Below, piece after piece: positions 34,339 through 45,374 of a stretch of 64,000 bases of DNA. This DNA comes from Pelobates cultripes (taxonomy: Eukaryota; Chordata; Amphibia; Anura; Pelobatidae). A model generated the notes under the pieces. It was not told the origin of the DNA. It did no database searches and worked only from the letters and a program-made list of their open reading frames with translations. The position numbers were made by a program, and so were the translations under genes. The stretch covers positions 241,622,903 to 241,686,902 of the forward strand of contig OW240917.1 of the NCBI GenBank assembly GCA_933207985.1. The letters run 5' to 3'. Each line of letters opens with the position of its first letter. Within the stretch, counting starts at the first letter, position 1.

Positions 34339-36120
34339 GGGGGGGGCGGAGCTATCGCTCAACAGCAACGGTCGCAATCTCCCAGAGCTCCGACTAACCG
34401 GCAACAAAACGCCTAAAACCAGCTGAAATACGGGGTGTATACCCCCTCCAATAAGCACCAGATGATACCACAAACGATGGGGAGGAAGACCAAAAAACCC
34501 TGACCAGATAGACCCAGATTCTGCGCTGATATCGGCGACCTCCTGAGAGGGCCGCATGGAGCAGGTCGAACTGACATGGCGGCGGACCTGGAGGATTTCT
34601 CTGATGAATCGGAAGACTACTCCCTTCACAATCTGGGGGAGCAGGGAATACAGCCTCCAAAACCTGCCCAGTCAGCAGCCAAAGGGTCAGCACCGCTCAC
34701 CACAGAAATACTCACCGGCCTCCCGGTGGACCTCCGTCAAAGTCTGTCGTCTGAAATCTCACAGGTTAGAGAGGACCTTAAGGGATTCAATGGGCGCCTA
34801 AATGCAGTTGAACAGACCACCACAACACATACAGCCCAAATCCTGGAGCTACAGACCCAGATTGACACCCTCACCACAGCTCACAACACTCTAAGCCACC
34901 ACCTTGCAGCCATGGAGGATAGAAGAAGGTGGAAACACCTGAAAATCAGGGGTCTCACAGACAATATCACCCAGGCAGAATTACCACACTGCCTGCGCAG
35001 GCTCTTCACAGCCCTTCTCTCTCCCAAACTAGCCAGGGGCATTACACTGGATGGGATGTTTCGGCTCCCCAGGCCTCCCTCAGCCACTGCCTCCAACACC
35101 AGCAACATACTGGTCAAATTTCAAAATGGCCAGGACAAGGCAGCCGTTATGAGCGCAGTACGAGGCAAACCCCCATTCCGGTTCGAGGAGATGGATATCA
35201 CCTTCTATTCTGATCTCTCCCGCCAGACCCTACAGTGGCGAAAAACATTACGTCCCCTCACATCCATATTATCGTCAAAGGGACTCAAATACCGCTGGGG
35301 CCCAACGCGAGCGCTACTCATCCAGCATCAGAACACAGAGATCAGGGTGACTGAGGCATCGGAGATCGAGGCAACTCTGACCACACTGGGTCTGAACCAC
35401 ACCGCAACGTCTGCACCGACAGCTTGGGACCCGGCTAACGCTATCCCGTTCATCCCGGCGAGTAGGACTTTACCCAGCCGAGCAAATACTTGACTCTGAA
35501 GACTATTTTCTCTGTTTATTTTAGTTTAAATCTTGTTTTCTCACCTATTACGACATACGTGCCTCATGGGGCCAGCATCTTACAGATGCACAGTTAGCAC
35601 AGCATAAGTTATTAGTTATTATTGTATTTTCCTTTACTCAGACAACACTTAAATGCTACGCATCTACATATACAACGCAAGCAGGGAAGGACCGTAACCA
35701 TCTTTCCCACCAGACAATCCTAAATGAGCCGCGACCGGGATTAACCCGGGAACACAGGCTCCCTAAAGTCCACCAACCCCCCCCCCCAGCTCCACGCTAG
35801 TATCCACTAACACCCACTCAACCATGTGGAGCTGCACTCCTACAGTGTCCTGTCCGCTCTAGAGACACACTACTTCTCACTCATTTTTGCTAAGGTACGG
35901 CCATGCATGCCCTAGATATATATCTCCACTACCACGACCACTGGAGGCAGGTATATGGCAGTAACACGCTACATTACAATAAAAAATAAAAACTGCAGGC
36001 TACATTGATATCCTACCAACTGCATGTAACTGGTTAACTGCAATGTTATGCTTTATTGAATATGTCATACACAATGTCTATCACAAGTTGACTGCGAAAA
36101 AAAAAAGAATTAAAAAAAAA
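34339..36120 (+). mobile_element. ORF1-only L1-like retroelement with target duplication and poly(A)
   Basis: Inserted into the older L1 relic. The sequence AAAAAGGTTAATTT stands at 34325-34338 and again at 36121-36134, a 14-bp target duplication of the size made by LINE machinery. The element starts with a G-run (GGGGGGGGCGGAG), has a 230-bp leader, an intact ORF1, a 600-bp tail without ORF2, and an A-rich end (about 36099-36120). Its base composition is clearly more GC-rich than its surroundings. It resembles the half-L1 (HAL1) type or an internally deleted L1 in structure. Confidence 0.85.
34576..35493 (+). CDS. L1-type ORF1 protein, intact, 305 codons
   Basis: ORF1 proteins of L1 LINEs coat the RNA and act as nucleic acid chaperones. 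Seen: an acidic, proline-containing N-terminus (1-45), a heptad-rich coiled coil (about 45-118, for example ISQVREDLKGFNGRLNAVEQ), a non-canonical RRM starting at HLKIRGL (121-127) and including NILVKF (177-182), and a C-terminal domain with ITFYSDLSRQTLQWRKTL (208-225) and GLKYRWGPTRALLI (236-249). Domain order and length (300-340 residues usual) are complete, with no stop or frameshift. The start at 34576 was chosen because it follows the leader and opens the full frame. A whole frame in a copy without ORF2 points to a young insertion, moved in trans. Confidence 0.85.
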   Translation: MAADLEDFSDESEDYSLHNLGEQGIQPPKPAQSAAKGSAPLTTEILTGLPVDLRQSLSSEISQVREDLKGFNGRLNAVEQTTTTHTAQILELQTQIDTLTTAHNTLSHHLAAMEDRRRWKHLKIRGLTDNITQAELPHCLRRLFTALLSPKLARGITLDGMFRLPRPPSATASNTSNILVKFQNGQDKAAVMSAVRGKPPFRFEEMDITFYSDLSRQTLQWRKTLRPLTSILSSKGLKYRWGPTRALLIQHQNTEIRVTEASEIEATLTTLGLNHTATSAPTAWDPANAIPFIPASRTLPSRANT

Positions 36121-37450
36121 AAAAAGGTTAATTTTGGAAGAGCATAATATTAAATTACATTTATTTTACCTAACCAAGATAATATTACCTTTTTCCACCC
36201 ATTAAGTTCAGTTTTAAGTTCCTTTAATAATATGATATAATTTGAATCCATAATGGATTTTTTTGAATATGAGATTTTTATACCTAGATAGTTACGAGTA
36301 TTATCTAACCATTGCAATTCATATTTCTCTTTTAAATTAATTTTTTTCTTCAGGACTTAAATTCCATGTTAATGCCTGAGATTTGTTTAGATTAAGGCTA
36401 TAATAGGATAATTCCGAGTATATTTTGATCTCATGCCTCCATTGATCTCTCTGGGTCCCTCAGTGTAAGTAAAACGTCATCGACAAACATTGATATTTTA
36501 TAGTTCCTGCTCCCAATTTGACGGCCCTTAATATCTCCATTCTGTCTAATTTTCTGAGCAAATGGTTCTAATGATAAAGCATATATCAAAGGGGCTAGTG
36601 GACATCCCTGGCAGGTGCCGATTCTAAATCCTGATAATCTGATCCCAGATCCTATTATACGTGCAGTTGGATCTCTATAGAGTAGCCAAACTGCATTTAA
36701 AAAAAAATCTTTACATCCGAATCTTCTCAAGGTCTCTTCCAAATAAATCCAGCCGACCCTGTCAAAGGCCTTCTCTGCATCCAATGACAGGGTCAGCATG
36801 GATTCTCCTGAGTTTTTAGCCATTAACATTAAGTTGATATTTTTCCTAAGATTGTCTTCTGCTGATCTTCCTGGAATGAAACCTGTTTGATCTCCACTTA
36901 TTAATTTAGATTTCCTTTTTTTAAACGATTAGCTCATATTGTTGAGTAATTTTTTTTATCAACATTAATGAGTGAAATTGGTCTATACATTTTTATTAAT
37001 GCTCTATCTTTTCCTACTTTCAAAATGGGAGAGATATTTGCCGATAACATTTCACTTGGTATTTGGTTATTCCTTATCATATCATCAGAAATGTTATCTA
37101 AATGGCCAGCAAGATTTTCTCCAACAGCTGTATAAAACCAATTTGAAAGTCTATCAGGTCCTGGTGCCTTATTTTCCTTTAGATCTTTTATAACATCTAT
37201 AATCTCCTTAGAGGTCAATGGGGCATTCAATATATCTACATCAATTTTTTCAAGATTTGGAAGTTTTATTTTTCTTAGATATTCTTTAATTTTAATTCTC
37301 ATTTAGCTCTGATTAATATTAGACCCCTCTTTATAGAAACTTTGAAAGGCATCAGCAATCTCATATGGATCCATAATTATATTACCTTTTTCTATGATTT
37401 TATGGCATGCGGGAGGATTTAACCTCCCTTTTATTAATATAAGGGTCATC

Positions 37451-37661
37451 GTAACCCCCATAGGTTTTAATTATGGGTGGGGGGGGTAGGATTTTTTTAT
37501 GTTTGTTACAAGGAGGGAGCTAGTAGCCCTGTCGGCTCCCTCTTTGATTTTTTTTTGTCCATGCACAGTGTTATTTTTGTCAAATAATTTTTTACAGATT
37601 TTCTTCAGAAAAACTAAGGTTTTTACAGACTAAATCCGGAATGGACGAATGACATTTTTAT
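37451..37661. other. Non-coding stretch
   Basis: Poly-G and poly-T runs (about 37480-37560). No gene recognised. Confidence 0.4.
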
Positions 37662-37722
37662 CCTATCCGTGGTACACTATTCATGGTATCCTATTCATGG
37701 TACACTATTTGTGGTATCCTAC

Positions 37723-38947
37723 TGTAACGGAGCTCCCTGTACCCCAGCTGGGTACCTCCGCCCAGGACCGCTTATTAGCTGGACCTGGGGACAAACCACA
37801 GCACTTCTTGTCCTCAGTCGCCGTAGCTTGACTGGGGCCCTGGAACTGCCACCTCCCTCCTGGAGCCGAAGGGGAAATTAGCTCTGACACCTCCAGGCAC
37901 TGGACGACACTCAGTCCTGGGAACTCTGGAACTGAATGGGGAATTAGCTCTAGTCCTTACAAGGACTTTCCCCGTTGAATCTCCTGCAAGCTGGAACAGC
38001 AGACACAGGAGCAAATCTTCTTTCCCTCCAATAACTGGACGACACACAGTTTTGGAGTGTAAGCAGGAATCTCTGTTTAATGGGGCACACTGGCCTTTTG
38101 AACAAGTTTCCCAACAAGTTTGACGCCCCGGTGGACCTGGTTGGACACAGGACACAAAACATGCAAGCCAATAAAAACAGTGTAAAAATGAACGACACTC
38201 CCACATACATTACACAATCCCTCCCCTCTGCCTGTGATACAACTAAAGTAGATAATACAATAACCCAATTATCCCCATAATTACATCCCCTGATAGCCCT
38301 GAACAACATATCCAAAAATCAACCAGATCAGAGCAGGGGTTCAGTAAATTCCTGGAAGTCTCTTTTGACTGACCGCATGCATGATTTCATGCCCAAAACA
38401 GTTCCAGAGAATCAGGGCTTGCGGCCGGTCTAGATCGGTAGTTTGCAAACGAACAAACGAACTAACAAACTATCGAACGGAGTCAATAGTCTTACCCTGG
38501 AGCTTGTTCCCTTCATCCAGATGAATGATCTCACCGAACAGTGCACTTCTAAGCTGAATAGAAACGAATGCAGGCAATGATAAAAGTTCAGCGGTGTTCA
38601 GGGGTTTCTGTATCCGATTTCAGTTCCATGAGATTCATGCCCAAACACCGCTGCCTGCGTTCATGCGAACAAGATGGCCGCCACCTCGTGGTTCTTCATA
38701 GGAATTGTGGCCATCCAGATGAACAATTAGAAGACTGCGGAGAGAAACGTTCTGAGTTGTTAATAGGTGTTAACAAGCTCCAGGGTGGTCTCTGTTCGTG
38801 CAGTTGTTAAGTAAATGAACCATATAGTCCCAACTGCATGAACAGGACCTGTTTGAAGTATATTAACCAGTTCTATTTTAGGGGCCATAGTCACAGGTTA
38901 AAAAGTAGTTCCCTCCAAGAACCAGTGGCGAAGTTGCTTTCGTCACA
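37723..38947 (-). mobile_element. Solo LTR 1 (1.2 kb)
   Basis: Minus orientation. The left end reads TGTAACGGAGCTCCC and the right end TTCGTCACA, giving TG...CA termini. Flanks CCTAC (37718-37722) and CCTAT (38948-38952) match at 4 of 5. The complement holds AATAAA-like signals, and internal blocks are shared with the other LTRs (for example GAACAACATATCCAAAAATC and CCCCTGATAGCCCTG). No internal gag-pol sequence is attached. The superfamily (Gypsy or ERV) cannot be decided without internal sequence. Confidence 0.82.
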
Positions 38948-39411
38948 CCTATCCTTTGGTAAAATATCCATGGTACGCTATCCATGGAATCCTATTCGTT
39001 GTATTCTATCCATGGTACACTACCTTGGTATCCTATCCATGGTACGCTATATATAGTATTATACCCATGGTATGCTACCTGTGGTATCCCATCCATGGTA
39101 CACTACTGTGGTATCCTATCCGTGGTATCTGTAATGGATCACCTGGCACCCCGACTGGGCACCTCCGTTGACGGACGCTTCCTAGCTGACGCCGAGGACC
39201 ATAAGCACCACACTGGACACTACATCCACCTCAGACAGCACAACCGCCGTAGCTTAACTGGAGTCTCGCCGTCTTTCTTCCACCCTGGATCAACCTCTGA
39301 CATCCAGGACCGCGTGGGAAAGACCTCTCCTGCAGGAGAGCGTTAAAGGAACAGCTTTTAAAAGAGCTAAGTGATTAGAGTCCAGGGGAGTATACAAAGT
39401 ATAGCAATCCC

Positions 39412-42017
39412 CAGGGCCAGATTGAGAGCCCAGTGGGCCTGGTGCTGACAATTGTGATGGGCCTAATTACGCAATCTTATCGACCAAAAACACTAAAACA
39501 GTCATACCTCCCAAGCGTCATGTATCGTAGACATGGGGACACAGAGACATGGGGACACTGAGACATGGGGACACTGAGACATTTAGGTAAACTGGGAGAA
39601 ATGGGGACACTGAGACACTAGGGACACAGACACTGGGAGACATGGGGACACTGAAACATTTGGGGACACTAAGACACTAGGGACACAGAGACATGGGAAC
39701 ACAGACACTGGGAGACTAGGGGACACTGGCTGGGAGACAGACACTTGGGGACACTGGGAGACATGGGGACAGTTGTGGACATAGACATGGGAACCCTGGG
39801 ACATATAGGGACACTGGGACACATGGGGACACTAGGCACACTGAGAGACATGGGGCACAGACACTGGGAGACTTGGGGACACTAGGGACACTGGCTGGAG
39901 GACATTGGGACACTGGGACATAGTGTATCCGTGTCCCAATGTCCCTATTTCTCACAGCGTCCCCAGTGTCCCCTAGTGTCTCAGTGTCCCCATGTTTTCC
40001 AGTGTCCCCAAGTGTCTCAGTGTCTGTGTCCCCATGTCCCCTAGTGTCTCAGTGTCCCCTAGTGTCTGTGTCCCCTAGTGTCTCAGTGTCCCCATGTGTC
40101 ACCTAGTGTCTCAGTGTCCCCTAGTGTCTCAGTGTCCCCATGTTTTCCAGTGCCCCCAAGTGTCTCAGTGTTCCCAGAGTCTGTGTCCCCATATGTACCC
40201 TAGTGTCAGTGTCCCCTAGTGTCTCAGTGTCCCCATGTTTTCCAGTGTCCCCAAGTGTCTCAGTGTTCCCAGTGTCTGTGTCCCCATGTGTCCCCTAGTG
40301 TCTCAATATCCCCTAGTGTCTGTGTCCCCATGTGTCCCCTAGTGTCTCAGTGTCCCCTAGTGTCTCAGTGTCCCCATGTGTCCCCTAGTGTCTCAGTGTC
40401 CCTAGTGTCTCAGTGTCCCCTAGTGTCTGTGTCCTAGTGTCTGTGTCCCTGGTGTCTCAGTGTCCCATGTGTCCCCTAGTGTCTCTCAATCCCTAGTGTC
40501 TGTGTCCCATGTGTCCCTTAGTGTCTCAGTGTCCCCATGTGTGTCCCCTAGTGTCTGTGTCCCATGTGTCCCCTAGTGTCTCAGTGTCCCTAGTGTCTCA
40601 GTGTCCTCTAGTGTCTCAGTGTCCCCATGTGTCCCTAGTGTCTCAGTGTCCTAGTGTTTGTGTCCCCATGTGTCCCTTGGTGTCTCAGTGTCCCCATGTG
40701 TCCTCTAGTGTCTGTGTCCCCATGTGTCCCCTAGTGTCCCAGTGTCCCATGTGTCTCAGTGTCCCTTTATGTGTCCCCTAGTGTCCCAGTGTCCCATGTG
40801 TCTGTGTCCCCATGTGTCCCTAGTGTCTCAGTGTCCCCATATGTCTCAGTGTCTATGTGTCCCCTAATTGTCTCAGTGTCCCTAGTGTCTGTGTCCCCAT
40901 GTGTCCATGAGTGTCTCGAGGTATCCCTAGTGTCTCAGTGTCCCATATGTCCCCTAGTGTCTCGGGTGCCCCTAGTGTCTGTGTCCCCCATGTGTCCCTA
41001 GTGTCTCAGTGTCCCTAGTGTCTCAGTGCCCCTAGTGTCTCAGTGTCCCATGTGTCCCTAGTGTCTCAGTGTCTAATTGTCTGTGTCCCCATGTGTCCCT
41101 AGTGTCTCAGTGTCCTAGTGTCTCCAGTGTCCCATGTGTCCCTAGTGTCTGTGTCCCATGTCCTCCAGTGTCCCAATGTGTCCCCTAGTGTCTCAGTGTC
41201 CCTAGTGTCTGTGTCCCATGTGTCCCTAATTGTCTCAGTGTCCTCTAGTGTCTCGGTGTCCCCTAGTGTCTCAGTGTCCCATGTGTCCCAGTGTCTCAGT
41301 GTCCCCATGTGTCCTCTAGTGTCTCGGTGTCCCCTAGTGTCTCAGTGTCCCCATGTGTCCCCTAGTGTCTCAGTGTCCCCATGTGTCCCCTAGTGTCCCA
41401 GTGTCCCCATGTGTCTCAGTGTCCCCATGTGTCCCCTAGTGTCTCAGTGTCCCCATATGTCTCAGTGTCCCCATGTGTCCCCTAGTGTCTGTGTCCCCAT
41501 GTGTCCCCTAGTGTCTTAGTGTCCCCTGGTGTCTCAATGTGCCCTAGTGTCAGTGTCCCCATGTCTCCTTGCAGCCTTTCCCTCCATCCCTCACTCCCCT
41601 GAGCTGTAGGCTGTCTCTGTAGGCTGGGAGCTGCTGTCTGGACTCTCTGTTCTGTGTAGCTGCTCCCCCCATGGATCAGTGAGTAGAGAGAGGCAGGGAG
41701 ATGCTATAACTTCCTATCCCTGCCTCAACACACAGTGAGCTCTACTGGCCGGTGCTGGTATTGCAGAGTAATCTCCGTTTATTCTGAGAAAAATATCTGC
41801 ATTTGTATTGCCAGTATCACTGCAATATCGGCACGGCCAGGCAGCCTCAAATACCGGCTGTGCCAGTAAAATACCAGTCAGATGGCAAACCTAAGAGTAG
41901 TGTGTGAAAAAAAACAACACTTTTTTTTAATTTATTTTTTTAAATGGGCCTATTCCATGGGCCTGGGCCTGGGCCTGGAGCTGCAGCTCCATCAGCCCCT
42001 ATGTTAATCCAGCCCTG
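39412..42017. mobile_element. 2.6-kb hAT element carrying an inverted minisatellite
   Basis: Termini CAGGGCCAGATT and AATCCAGCCCTG are inverted repeats. GCAATCCC flanks both sides exactly (39404-39411 and 42018-42025), an 8-bp target duplication diagnostic for hAT. The interior has no transposase. It holds about 100 bp of unique left end, a 2-kb tandem array, and a 430-bp right end with GGGCCTGGGCCTGGGCCTGG near 41960. Confidence 0.9.
39530..41575 (+). repeat. Minisatellite of GTGTCCCCATGTGTC / CTAGTGTCTCA units with a strand switch
   Basis: From about 39530 to 39935 the plus strand reads ACATGGGGACACTGAGACAC-type units. From about 39936 to 41575 it reads GTCCCCTAGTGTCTCAGTGT-type units, which are the same units inverted. 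The switch lies at about 39925-39945 (GACATAGTGTATCCGTGTCC). Unit length is variable (about 18-40 bp). Long serine/cysteine/valine-rich frames are repeat by-products. Confidence 0.92.
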
Positions 42018-43155
42018 GCAATCCCCAGTGTGAATATAGCAGTTCCCTACAAACAGGCGATGAGGCTACGTATTGAGGGTTAAGTAGATCTGAAGGTTTA
42101 ATGGTACAGCTGCTTCTTTTATACAGTATTTCCTCACAAGTTTACAGCCCACGTGGTCCTTGTGGGGCACAGGACATGAAATGCACAATCCAATAAAAAC
42201 AGAGTTTTTACATTTAAACACCCCCGTTACTGTACACAAACCCTCCCCTCTGCCTGTGATACAATTAACAAACACAATGGACTAACTCAATTACCCACAG
42301 GCAGAAAACACACATTTTTCTCAAAACACAGAAAACCCCCCAAAACACCACATATCCCTGTACATCCCCTGATAGCCCTGATCTGGGTGAACAACATATC
42401 CAAAAATCACCCAGATCAGAGCAGGGGTTCAAAAGTTTTCTGGAAGTCTCTTTTGACTGACCGCAAGCATGGCTTTAATGTCCAAAATAGTTCCACGGAT
42501 TTTGGCTGTGCGGCCAGTCTATTTTAATGTTAACAGTGCACTATAGTACAAGGAAGGGTGGGGTCAGAAAATAGCAAGGGCTGATGGGAGATTGAGGAGG
42601 GGCAAAGCAGCCAGTATAAACATGTCTGGCAGTGTCCCTGGGACAAGGCTCAGCTGGAGAAACAATAAGACAAGAAAAAGGGGGACTTCCCATGGAAGTC
42701 ACCTTTTAACATGTCTTTTTGCAGGGCCCATAGTCTTTGGCCATTAGTCCTCTCCAAAAACCAGCAACGAAATTGCTTTAGTCACAGTATCCTATCCGTG
42801 AGACGCTATACGTGGTATTCTATCCATGGTATGCTACCTGTGGTGTTCTATCTATGGTACACTACTGTGGTATCCTATCCATGGTACGGTATACGTGGTA
42901 TTCTATCCATGGTATGCTACCTGTGGTATCCCATCCATGGTACGCTACTGTGTGGTGGTTTGCTATCCGTGGAATTGTATCTATGGTGCACTATCTGTGG
43001 TATCCTATCCAGGGTACACTATTCTTGGTAACCTACCTTTGGAATAATATACATGGTACACTACTGTGGCATCCTACCTATGGTATCCTATCCATGAGAC
43101 GCTATACATGGTATTCTATCCATGGTATGCCATGTATGTTTGGAGTGATACACCC

Positions 43156-44210
43156 TTTAACGGATCACCTGGCACCCAGACTGGGTACCTCTGTTGAAGG
43201 ATGCTCCTAGCTCTTCCTGAGGACTCCAAGCACTGCAGCAGACACCACAACCACCGAACCGGAGAAGCATATGAATGCTCTCAAGCATATGAATGCTGTA
43301 AGCAGCTGAACAGGAAAAGCATACAATCAGCTTACACTCCTGGCAATCAGCATACAATGCAATTCCCCCAATAACGAGACGACACTTCGTTTTGAGGTCA
43401 AGCAGAACTGACTGTACTGGTACATACAGCCTCTTTTATTCACAATCCACAAACATAGTACTGCCCACAGGGTTTTGAAATACAACCAATCAATCCATAC
43501 AATACACACAGACACTCCCACACAAAATCCTCCCCTCTGCCTGTGATATGATTACTGAACACAATGGTTAATATAATTATCATAGGCAGAGAAATACAGT
43601 ATTATAAAACATATCACAGGGACCCCAAAACATGCAATAACCCCATAAAATATATCCTCGGAACCGGGGGATCTGGGTGAACCACATATCCAAAATTCAC
43701 CCAGATCCGTTCAGTAGTTTGGAAGATACGGTTTAATGCAGATTCCACAGAACATATACAGGCTATATGAAAAATAATTACTGTTCTGTAGTTTAAAACG
43801 ACTGAACCATGTCTTTGTGCACCAAATACTGGCGAGATGGCACCGTGTAGAAAAGTTAAAACAGTGTCTGTGAGTTAAAATAGCCGCCATCCATTTTTCT
43901 CACCATGTGCTTCATCCATTGTTTTCACCATGTGCCTCTGATACATGAAATGGTGGCCACCCAGTAACTCCACAGTTTGTCTGGTAGTCTATCCAGCCAA
44001 ACCAACAGATGAAACACATGGGGAACAGTGCAACAAATGAAGGGAATCATAAAAAATATGGACAATAGTCATATTTGTGCACAATCTCCAGTTTTGTCAC
44101 AGGGCACAAATAGTGTTTTCAAATGCCATATATCCAAGGGCCATAGTCAGAAGGTAGGAGGCGGCAAGCAGCCCCCTTCAAGAACACGTGGCGAGGCCTG
44201 TTCCGCCACA
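43156..44210 (-). mobile_element. Solo LTR 3 (1.05 kb)
   Basis: Minus orientation. The right end TTCCGCCACA is intact. The left end TTTAACGGATCACC appears mutated from TGTAACGGATC. Flanks CACCC (43151-43155) and TACCC (44211-44215) match at 4 of 5. Its complement shares long blocks with the LTR at 62882-63758, including GCCAGTATTTGGTGCA and GTGGCCACCATTTC. Confidence 0.8.
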
Positions 44211-44397
44211 TACCCCTTGCAGGGGGTTATGCATAAAAGCTGTGTGTGGCCAATAAAATTGTGTTGTACTTCCAGGACTGTGTGTCATCCAGTTACTGAG
44301 TGAGATATGGGTCTCTTCATACTGTAAATGGTTCCTGACCGGCTGAAGGAAGTGAATTAGCAAAGGTAGCCAGTCGGGTTACCCAAAGTCCGCTACA
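44211..44397 (+). mobile_element. 3' end of another LTR, plus strand
   Basis: ACCCCTTGCAGGGGGTTATG leads to GGCCAATAAAATTGTG, then ACTGTGTGTCATCCAGTTAC and finally AAAGTCCGCTACA, the same ending as the solo LTR at 54610-55235. It is followed by GTATCCTATCCAG, so this LTR also sat in the TATCC array. Its 5' part is not found next to solo LTR 3 and was probably lost. Confidence 0.7.
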
Positions 44398-44412
44398 GTA
44401 TCCTATCCAGAT

Positions 44413-45034
44413 ATACAATATGCAGGAACCAAGAATTGAGTCAGCAGCATTAAGTGAGTAAAAAGGACGTAAACATATATTAAAAAGTTACCTTTATTAG
44501 TATAGTATACTTAATAAAGAAAACTATTTAATTATACAAATATATTTAAGGAAGTTAACTATTTGATATATTTTAAGTCCTTTTTAATCACTTTATGCTG
44601 CTGATTCCATTACTGGTTGCTGCATATCCCATGTGGGGATTATATCATCAAAGTTGTTAAACACTAGACCGCGACTATGCTCTAAAAATTGTAAGTAGGA
44701 TTCTGGTTTTTTTTTTACCAATACTTCCACACTCATATTCTACACAATCAGAGTGTTTTCTTTCTCTTTTATCCTCTATATATTGGAACACTACTGCATT
44801 TAAACAAGTGGATCTTCACATATGCTGAGACGGGGAATGTGCCATACAAGCGCTAAACAGTAGAGCTTTAAGTAGCTCAACAAAGTGTGAGTAAGTTCTC
44901 TTATACACCCATTTAATATATAAAATTAATGTGACATATGTTGCACTATTTGTTTTCTTTCTGTTTTTAAAGATTCTCTATTTAACATCTACTACTGTTT
45001 ACTCAAGTTATAGGCATAAAAGTACGTATACATA
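44413..45034. other. AT-rich non-coding stretch
   Basis: Short inverted similarity between TTTAATTATACAAATATATT and nearby AT-rich tracts only. No gene seen. Confidence 0.4.
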
Positions 45035-45345
45035 TACACTGAACTAAATTATAAACGCAACACTTTTGTTTTTGCCCCCATTTTGAGCTGAACTCAAAGA
45101 TCTAAGACTTTTTCTATGCACACAAAAAGCCTATTTCTCTCAAATATTGTTCACAAATCTGTCTAAATCTGTATTAGTGAGCACTTCTCCTTTGCCGAAA
45201 TAATCCACCTCACAGGTGTGGCATATCAAGATGCTGATTAGACAGCGTGATTATTGCACAGGTGTGGCATATCAAGATGCTGATTAGACAGCATGATTAT
45301 TGCACAGGTGTGCCTTAGGCTGGCCACAATAAAATAAGGCATTCT
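45035..45345 (+). mobile_element. Tc1/mariner-type 5' end fragment with a 46-bp tandem duplication
   Basis: Starts TA-CACTGAACTAAATTATAAAC, then TGAGCTGAACTCAAAGATCT and GTGAGCACTTCTCCTTTG, a terminal sequence I recognise as a common vertebrate Tc1-like family. Units 45211-45256 and 45257-45302 are near-identical 46-bp copies, followed by the shared start CACAGGTGTG of a third. The transposase part is absent. Confidence 0.8.
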
Positions 45346-45374
45346 GGCATTTTTACCCCCATTTAACTCACTTA

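Larger units (their letters stand above)
33200..37450 (-). mobile_element. L1/Tx1-type LINE relic, ORF2 region, split by a nested insertion
   Basis: Minus-strand pieces appear in the correct order of an L1 ORF2: 37302-36934 (ENKAPGPDRLSNWFYTAVGE then MYRPISLINVDKK), 36829-36431 (LSLDAEKAFDRVGW, TCQGCPLAPLIYAL, FVDDVLL, i.e. reverse transcriptase motifs), and beyond the insertion 34320-33250 (INDLDLKVEEEIW, then a CWRFMEEKGSLVHIWGK-like block near 33440-33370, the C-terminal part). The endonuclease is missing, and stops and frameshifts break the gene. The piece between 34339 and 36120 is a later insertion. Confidence 0.88.
39130..42786 (-). mobile_element. Solo LTR 2, split by a hAT element
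   Basis: Minus orientation. Starts TGTAATGGATCACCTGG at 39130 and ends GCTTTAGTCACA at 42786. Flanks GTATC (39125-39129) and GTATC (42787-42791) are an exact 5-bp duplication. The LTR halves are 39130-39411 and 42018-42786. Together, without the inserted element, they make about 1.04 kb. The right half shares the CCCCTGATAGCCCTG and ACATATCCAAAAATC blocks with solo LTR 1. Confidence 0.88.
37662..43150 (+). repeat. Short-unit minisatellite (TATCCATGGTA type), broken into pieces by LTRs
   Basis: Motifs such as GGTATCCTATCCATGGTA and GCTATACGTGGTATTCTATC recur with a basic step of about 13 bp and larger steps of 26-39 bp. Pieces lie at 37662-37722, 38948-39129, 42787-43150 and possibly 44398-44412. 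Joining across the inserted LTRs restores a continuous array, so the array predates the insertions. Confidence 0.85.

Noticed and set aside
39583..41393. Serine/valine/cysteine-rich frames (60-91 codons) on both strands
   Set aside because: Translations of the GTGTCCC minisatellite within the hAT element.
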